Source of the DNA: Salinisphaera orenii subsp. orenii MK-B5
GTDB lineage: Bacteria; Pseudomonadota; Gammaproteobacteria; Nevskiales; Salinisphaeraceae
Direction of reading: 5' to 3'
Assembly: GCF_003788635.1 (NCBI RefSeq)
Contig: NZ_AYKH01000023.1
Span: 62,001 to 126,000, forward strand
DNA: 64,000 nucleotides
Positions within the stretch are counted from its first letter, which is position 1. Each line of letters opens with the position of its first letter. The notes below the pieces were generated by a model that was not told the origin of the DNA, ran no database searches, and saw only the letters and a list, made by a program, of their open reading frames with translations. Shown here piece after piece: positions 59,232 through 64,000 of this stretch. Both the position numbers and the translations under genes were made by a program.

Positions 59232-60080
59232 TCAGTCGGTCAGGAAATTGCCGGGCTCGCCGGCGTGTTCGATCACGTCGTCCTCGCTGCGGTCCTTGAG
59301 CGCCACCCCGGAGAGTTCGCGTTCGCGCGCCTCGCGCAGCAGATAACGCAGTCGCCGGGCCGCCTCGGTCAGTGCCAGGCCGGCCGGTCGTACATTGGAG
59401 ATACAGTTGCGGTCGGCGTCGGTCACGCCGACCCGCGGCGCCCAGGTGAGATACAGGCCGAGGCTGTCCGGCGAGCTCAGCCCGGGCCGCTCGCCGACCA
59501 GCACGACCACCGCTCGGGCGTTGAGCCGTTCGCCGATCTCGTCGCCGATGGCCACACGGCCCTGCTCGACCACGGTCAGCGGCGCGATGCGCCATGTCGC
59601 ATCGTCTTCGGCCAGCGCCTCGGCCAGCGCCGAGATGAAGGGCGCGGCGTGTTCCTGGACCGCCCGCGCTGAAAGCCCGTCGACGACCACCAGCGCCAGG
59701 TCGAAGGCCGCGCCGTGGTCATCGCCGGTCTGCGACAGGCGCTCGACGGAGGCCTCGTCCAGCCGCCGGCCGAGGTCCGGCCGCTGCAGATACATGGTGC
59801 GGTGCTCGGCGCGGGTATGCAGTGCGATCGGCTCCCCGGCCGGCACCGGTTCCCCGCAGTTAGCGAGTTGTTCGCACAGCGCGGGCACGTCGAGAGGCCA
59901 ATGCACGGCGTCCCGCGCCTGGGCATGGGCGAGCTGGAATTCGAGCAGCCGGCTGGTGGGCAGACTGATGCCCGCCCGCCCCAGACCGATGCGGGCATCG
60001 GTGAAGCTGCGCAGCCGCCGCCAGGGGTTGCGCACGACTGCGGTCTCGGTCGTCTCCGCGGGGTCGGTCTCGTCAGCCAT
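59232..60080 (-). CDS. eutC: Ethanolamine ammonia-lyase light chain
   Basis: The 282-residue protein matches EutC: NPWRRLRSFTDARIGLGRAGISLPTSRLLEFQLAHAQARDAVH (spanning residues about 18-60), YLQRPDLGRRLDE, DLALVVVDGLSARAV, and the cobalamin-side segments VGERPGLSSPDSLGLYLTW and DRNCISNVRPAGL. With EutB it forms the adenosylcobalamin-dependent enzyme that turns ethanolamine into acetaldehyde and ammonia. Its start overlaps the eutB stop by eight bases. No microcompartment shell genes are present, so this is the simple form of the pathway. Confidence 0.95.
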   Translation of the reverse strand: MADETDPAETTETAVVRNPWRRLRSFTDARIGLGRAGISLPTSRLLEFQLAHAQARDAVHWPLDVPALCEQLANCGEPVPAGEPIALHTRAEHRTMYLQRPDLGRRLDEASVERLSQTGDDHGAAFDLALVVVDGLSARAVQEHAAPFISALAEALAEDDATWRIAPLTVVEQGRVAIGDEIGERLNARAVVVLVGERPGLSSPDSLGLYLTWAPRVGVTDADRNCISNVRPAGLALTEAARRLRYLLREARERELSGVALKDRSEDDVIEHAGEPGNFLTD

Positions 60081-61485
60081 CACGTGCCTCCGTGGAGATC
60101 CGGTCCAGCGAGGGCGCGAAGGCCGCGGGGACTTCGCGGCTCGGGCGCATTGCGGTGACGTCTTCGAACACGCCCATGTGGTCGAGCCAGCGCTCGAACT
60201 CCGGCGCCGGCCGCAGACCGAGTGCGCGGCGCGCATAGAGCGCGTCGTGGAACGAGGTCGTCTGGTAATTGAGCATGATGTCGTCGGAGCCGGGAATGCC
60301 CATCACGAAGTTGCAGCCGGCCACGCCCAGCAGCGTGAGCAGGTTGTCCATGTCGTTCTGGTCCGCCTCGGCGTGGTTCGTGTAGCAGACGTCGCAGCCC
60401 ATCGGCACGCCGAGCAGCTTGCCGCAGCAGTGGTCCTCGAGGCCGGCGCGGATGATCTCCTTGCCGTCGAACAGATACTCCGGGCCGATGAAGCCGACGA
60501 CGGTGTTCACCAGCAACGGCTCGAACTTGCGTGCGACCGCATAGGCGCGGGCCTCGCAGGTCTGCTGGTCGAGCCCGTGGTGCGCGTCGGCGGACAGCGA
60601 ACTGCCCTGCCCGGTCTCGAAGTACATGACGTTGTCGCCGACCGTGCCGCGCTTGAGGCCCAGGGCGGCGTCGCGGGCCTCGGCCAGATCCGAGAGGCCG
60701 AAGCCGAAGCTGCGATTGGTGGCCTCGGTGCCGCCGATCGACTGGAACACCAGATCGACCGGCGCGCCGGATTCGATCGCCTCGAGCGTGTTCGTAACAT
60801 GGGTCAGCACGCAGGACTGGGTCGGAATCTCGTACTTGCGGATCACCTCGTCGAGCATCCGCATCAGCTTGACCGACTGGCTGACGTTGTCGGTCGCCGG
60901 ATTGATGCCGATCACCGCGTCGCCGTTGCCGTAGAGCAGCCCGTCGAGGATGCTGGCCGCGATGCCGGTGGCGTCGTCGGTCGGGTGATTGGGCTGCAGC
61001 CGCGTGGACAGATGCCCCGGCTGGCCGATGGTGTTGCGGAACGCGGTCACCACGTGGCACTTCTTCGCGACCAGGATCAGATCCTGATTGCGCATGATCT
61101 TGCTGACCGCCGCGACCATTTCCGGCGTCAGCCCCGGCCGCAGGCGGGCCAGCGCGTCGGACGTGGCCTCGTCGCCGAGCAGCCAGTTGCGGAAATCCCC
61201 GACCGTGAGATGCGACACCGGCTCGAACGCGGCGGGGTCGTGCTCGTCGAGGATCAGACGGGTGATTTCGTCGTCCTCGTAGGGCACCAGCGCCTCCTCT
61301 AGAAAGACCTTGAGAGGCAGTTCGGCCAGCACCATCTGTGCGACCACGCGTTCCTCGGCGGATTCGGCGATGACCCCGGCCAGCCGATCCCCCGAGCGCG
61401 CCGGACTGGCCTTGGCCATGACCTCCGCGAGGCTGTCGAAATGGTAGGTGGTGGTACCGAGCGTGTGGCGATAACGGCTCGTCAT
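60073..61485 (-). CDS. eutB: Ethanolamine ammonia-lyase heavy chain
   Basis: From the ATG at 61485, after GGAGG, the protein has 470 residues, close to the usual 453-470. It has RNTIGQPGHLSTRLQPNHPTDD, GINPATDNVSQSV, SIGGTEATNRSFGFGL, YFETGQGSSLSADAHHGLDQQTCEARAYAVAR-type sequence, CCGKLLGVPMGCDVCYTNHAEADQNDMD and GIPGSDDIMLNYQTTSFHD. It holds the substrate site, and with EutC it uses adenosylcobalamin. The cobalamin genes at the start of the window could supply the cofactor. A 25-base hairpin lies in its leader. Confidence 0.97.
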   Translation of the reverse strand: MTSRYRHTLGTTTYHFDSLAEVMAKASPARSGDRLAGVIAESAEERVVAQMVLAELPLKVFLEEALVPYEDDEITRLILDEHDPAAFEPVSHLTVGDFRNWLLGDEATSDALARLRPGLTPEMVAAVSKIMRNQDLILVAKKCHVVTAFRNTIGQPGHLSTRLQPNHPTDDATGIAASILDGLLYGNGDAVIGINPATDNVSQSVKLMRMLDEVIRKYEIPTQSCVLTHVTNTLEAIESGAPVDLVFQSIGGTEATNRSFGFGLSDLAEARDAALGLKRGTVGDNVMYFETGQGSSLSADAHHGLDQQTCEARAYAVARKFEPLLVNTVVGFIGPEYLFDGKEIIRAGLEDHCCGKLLGVPMGCDVCYTNHAEADQNDMDNLLTLLGVAGCNFVMGIPGSDDIMLNYQTTSFHDALYARRALGLRPAPEFERWLDHMGVFEDVTAMRPSREVPAAFAPSLDRISTEARDG

Positions 61486-62503
61486 CCGGACCTCCGGTTG
61501 GCAACGAGGGCTGCAGCGGCTGACCGCAGCCCGGGAGTTCTTCGAAACTACGCCGCCCCGGCGCATTCGGCGATCATCCCTTGGTCGCGTGCTGTCTGTC
61601 GACGGGGGCGAAGCTCGCGACTGGACGCAAGTTGTCTGCCAGCCCCGGAGGCGACGATCCGCTCGCCCGATCAAAGGCCGTGACGCGCCCGATACCGTAG
61701 ACCGTAGCCGTTACATTCCGACCGGCGTCATGAGCGGCCGGCGCGCCGCGGTGTTGCATCATCGTGACGCAGAACGTGCACGTGTATCGTGCAGTGCACG
61801 CCTTGGACGAGCCGGCCGAGCCCCCCGATGCGCCGGACGGGTGCATTGCGCCAGACTGATTGGTGTGATTCCGGACCGCATTCATCGGCGGCGAACGCTG
61901 CGGGCGTTGTGACCCGAGTCGGCGCCCGGCGCTCGACGGCAGGACCCGGCCCTCCGGCCCTCCGACCGTCCGTGCGGGCGAACGGTGATCGGCGATAGAC
62001 GATGGGCGCCACGCCGGATCGCTCCAGAGGCGCGCGAATGAGAGATCGTCCGCGTGGCGCGTGATCAGCCGCGTGCCGTCCGCGCCGACGGCGGCCCGAA
62101 TCCGTCGGCCACGGTCGGCCGGCCCGCGCGGGCACACGCCCGCCGGCGCCCCGGCCGTCCGAGAGGCATGCCGTCAACGCGGCCGCACCGCCATGCTCGG
62201 CAGGCACGGAACGCGGCCAATCGTGCCTCCGCGGGCCGTTCGCGCCGAGTCATGCAGCGTCGTTCGGCTGGGACCGAACCCTATCCTGCGTACGTCCGGC
62301 GTCGCCTTACTGCGTCAGACCGGTGACGCCTCGCGCCGGCCGGGCCGGTGCGTTGCGGTCGGTCCAGTGCGCCCCGGCGGCGGCGCAGCGGCCGCGGCGG
62401 CTCCGGCGTGGGTCATGGCCGACCGGGAGCCATCGCGCTCGCGCCGATCGACGGCTCGATCTCGCCCGCACGATGGTCGCGCCATCGCACTCGTCGCCCG
62501 AAC
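61486..62503. other. One-kilobase stretch with no supported gene upstream of eutB
   Basis: The frames here (for example 61574-62137 minus, 62061-62588 plus) are rich in Arg, Pro and Ala with no known motif and look like GC-driven chance frames. A symmetric hairpin GGGCTGC-N11-GCAGCCC lies at 61508-61532 in the eutB leader. I found no B12-box sequence and no sigma-54 promoter. The rest may hold the eutB promoter or RNA genes that cannot be recognised by eye. Confidence 0.5.
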
Positions 62504-63739
62504 TCAGGCCGACGGCGTCGCGGCGCTCGACTCGACGATGCCCGCGATGGTGTCCGCCGTGGCCGCCGACAGCGTCCAGCCGAGATGACCGTGGCCGGTG
62601 TTGTAGAACACGTTCGACGATCGCCGGCCGCGACCGACACGCGGCAGCATGTTCGGCATCATCGGGCGCAGGCCGGCCCAGGGCACGACGTCACGGGTGT
62701 TCACATCCGGGAAATAGGTCTCGACCCAGCGCGTCAGCGGCTCGATCCGGTCGGCGCGGATGTCGTGGTTGAAGCCGTTGAACTCGGCACTGCCGGCCAC
62801 CCGCAGGCGATCGGTGCCCAACCGGCTGCTGACGAGCTTGACCGCGTCGTCGAGCAGGCTGACCTCCGGGGCGGCGGCCCGCGATGCGTCATCGCCCAGG
62901 TTGACGGTGATCGAGTAGCCCTTGACCGGATAGACGTTGACGCGGTCGCCCAGCTGGGCGGCGAAGTCGCGGCTGGCGTTGCCCGCGCAGACCACCACGG
63001 CATCGTGAACCGCCCGGGTTTCCCGGCCCTCGTGCTCCGCGGTGATCGTCACGCGAAGGCCGTCGCTGTGCACGCGGCGCACGGCGTGCCGATAGCGCAG
63101 CACCGCGCCGCGCCGTTCGGCGGCGCGCGCCAGACCGTGGGTGTACATGTGGATGTCACCGGTGGCGTCGCTTTCGGTATAGAAGCCGCCGTAGTAGTCG
63201 GCGACCAGTGTCGGCTCGAGCGCGCGCATCTCCTCCGGCGTGACCGCGCGTCGCTCCAGGCCGCCGGCTTCCAGCAGCGGATTAACCGCCGCGGCGTGGT
63301 CGAAATCCGCCTTGTTCCGATAGACGTGCATCAGGCCCGTGTGTTTGGCGTCGAAGTCGATGCCCTCGGTCTCGGCCCAGCCGAACAGGTGTTCGCGGGC
63401 GGCGATCGCCAACCGTACGCTTTCGGTCGTGTTCGGCCCGTACTGCGGAATCGCGGCCATGAATTCGGCGAACCAGGAGATCTTGTGCCAGGACGGCTTG
63501 GGGTTGACGAGCAACGGCGCGTCGCCGCGGAACATCCACTTCAGCCCCTTGAGGATGGTGGGCCAGTGGTTCCATGCTTCGGCGTTGCAGGCCGACAGCT
63601 GCGCGCCGTTGGCGAACGAAGTCTCCATGGCCGGATAGCGGTTGCGCTCGTAGAGCGTGACGTCGAACCCGCGCCGTACCAGCGCATAGGCCGTGGTGAC
63701 ACCGGTGATGCCGCCGCCGAGAACAGCGATTGTCTTCAT
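62504..63739 (-). CDS. dadA: D-amino acid dehydrogenase small-subunit family protein
   Basis: The 411-residue FAD enzyme begins MKTIAVLGGGITGVTTAYALVRRGFDVTLYERN, a DAO-type dinucleotide fold, with METSFANGAQLSACNAEAWNHW, VVVCAGNASRDFAAQLG, VYPVKGYSITV and the C-terminal NVFYNTGHGHLGWTLSAATAD. It oxidises D-amino acids to keto acids and passes electrons to the respiratory chain at the inner membrane. The start has GAGGT 10 bases upstream. No racemase or Lrp-type regulator is next to it. It is separated from eutB by a one-kilobase gap and probably has its own promoter. Confidence 0.9.
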   Translation of the reverse strand: MKTIAVLGGGITGVTTAYALVRRGFDVTLYERNRYPAMETSFANGAQLSACNAEAWNHWPTILKGLKWMFRGDAPLLVNPKPSWHKISWFAEFMAAIPQYGPNTTESVRLAIAAREHLFGWAETEGIDFDAKHTGLMHVYRNKADFDHAAAVNPLLEAGGLERRAVTPEEMRALEPTLVADYYGGFYTESDATGDIHMYTHGLARAAERRGAVLRYRHAVRRVHSDGLRVTITAEHEGRETRAVHDAVVVCAGNASRDFAAQLGDRVNVYPVKGYSITVNLGDDASRAAAPEVSLLDDAVKLVSSRLGTDRLRVAGSAEFNGFNHDIRADRIEPLTRWVETYFPDVNTRDVVPWAGLRPMMPNMLPRVGRGRRSSNVFYNTGHGHLGWTLSAATADTIAGIVESSAATPSA

Positions 63740-63992
63740 GCGGACCTCGTCATGGCGTGATGCGACGTATGGCACACGCCGCGTGTGACCGAAGATGGCC
63801 TGTTCAGCGACCGAATCAAGGCTTCTGCACGGTTCGTGCCGCCCATGCCACCGCGCGCGAGCGCCTCGACGCGATGCCGCTCGCATTTGGTCGTTACCAC
63901 TCGAACCGGAAACGGGCCGCCTCGGTGCCGCCATCTGCCCCGAAGGCGGTATCTGCTAGCCTCCGGGCATCACATTGTTTCCGGAGTCCCCG

Positions 63993-64000
63993 ATGATCCG
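63993..64000 (+). CDS. Possible start of the next gene, cut by the window edge
   Basis: An ATG at 63993 stands eight bases after CCGGAG, a fair binding site, with AT-richer sequence before it. Only eight bases are visible, so nothing can be said about the product. The gap 63740-63992 otherwise shows no gene. Confidence 0.25.

Noticed and set aside
61574-62137. Minus-strand frame of 187 codons upstream of eutB
   Set aside because: It has low-complexity Arg/Pro/Ser composition, no binding site and no recognisable domain.

Overview
The window is 64 kb of a high-GC bacterial chromosome. Gene order points to a gammaproteobacterium: nudJ-mnmA-hflD, fabD-fabG-acpP-fabF with pabC-mltG-tmk-holB-pilZ behind it, and cyoABCD. 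A halophilic or marine hydrocarbon-using lineage such as Salinisphaera would fit, but the species is inference. No rRNA, tRNA or CRISPR was seen.

Layout. (1) 1-9.7 kb: cobalamin corrin-ring genes (cobE fragment, a cobA/cysG-like methyltransferase, cbiD, cobM, cobL, cobK, cobJ, cobI, cobH, cobG, bluB). CobG marks the oxygen-dependent route, but the C1-methylation step is CbiD and not CobF. (2) 9.8-17.5 kb: a YbaY-MliC lipoprotein, a Tag-like glycosylase, a flavin monooxygenase with an NTF2-like N-terminus behind a good sigma-54 promoter, an AcoR-type sigma-54 activator and fadH. (3) 17.6-24 kb: an IS30-family element, then a MocR regulator divergent from a DapA-family lyase, a RhtB/LysE exporter and a two-gene sodium:solute symporter. 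(4) 24-34 kb: an IorAB-type periplasmic molybdenum hydroxylase with its own diheme cytochrome, a D-Ala-D-Ala dipeptidase, recQ, a hemolysin III protein, fadE and a divergent TetR regulator. (5) 34.3-42.9 kb: one long minus-strand housekeeping run from fabD to pilZ, with pabB inserted between fabF and pabC. (6) 43-48.2 kb: nudJ-mnmA-hflD and acnA with a strong terminator. (7) 48.3-54 kb: an IS1595-family element between a consensus-like promoter and cyoABCD. (8) 54.1-57 kb: a PAS-GAF-GGDEF diguanylate cyclase gene split by an IS256-family element. (9) 57.2-64 kb: the ethanolamine genes eutB, eutC and permease, then a D-amino-acid dehydrogenase.

Functional links. The cobalamin genes and bluB would supply the cofactor that EutBC requires. 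FadE, FadH, the TetR regulator and the flavin monooxygenase suggest growth on fatty acids or related hydrophobic compounds. Three complete insertion sequences of three families lie within 40 kb. One has destroyed a signalling gene, and one lies between a promoter and a terminal oxidase operon.

Most promising points are the IS256 disruption with a restorable reading frame, the sigma-54 unit with a variant GAFTGA motif, the shortened CysG-like protein, the YbaY-MliC fusion and the MocR/DapA/RhtB/symporter cluster. No system that is clearly new to biology could be proven from sequence alone.
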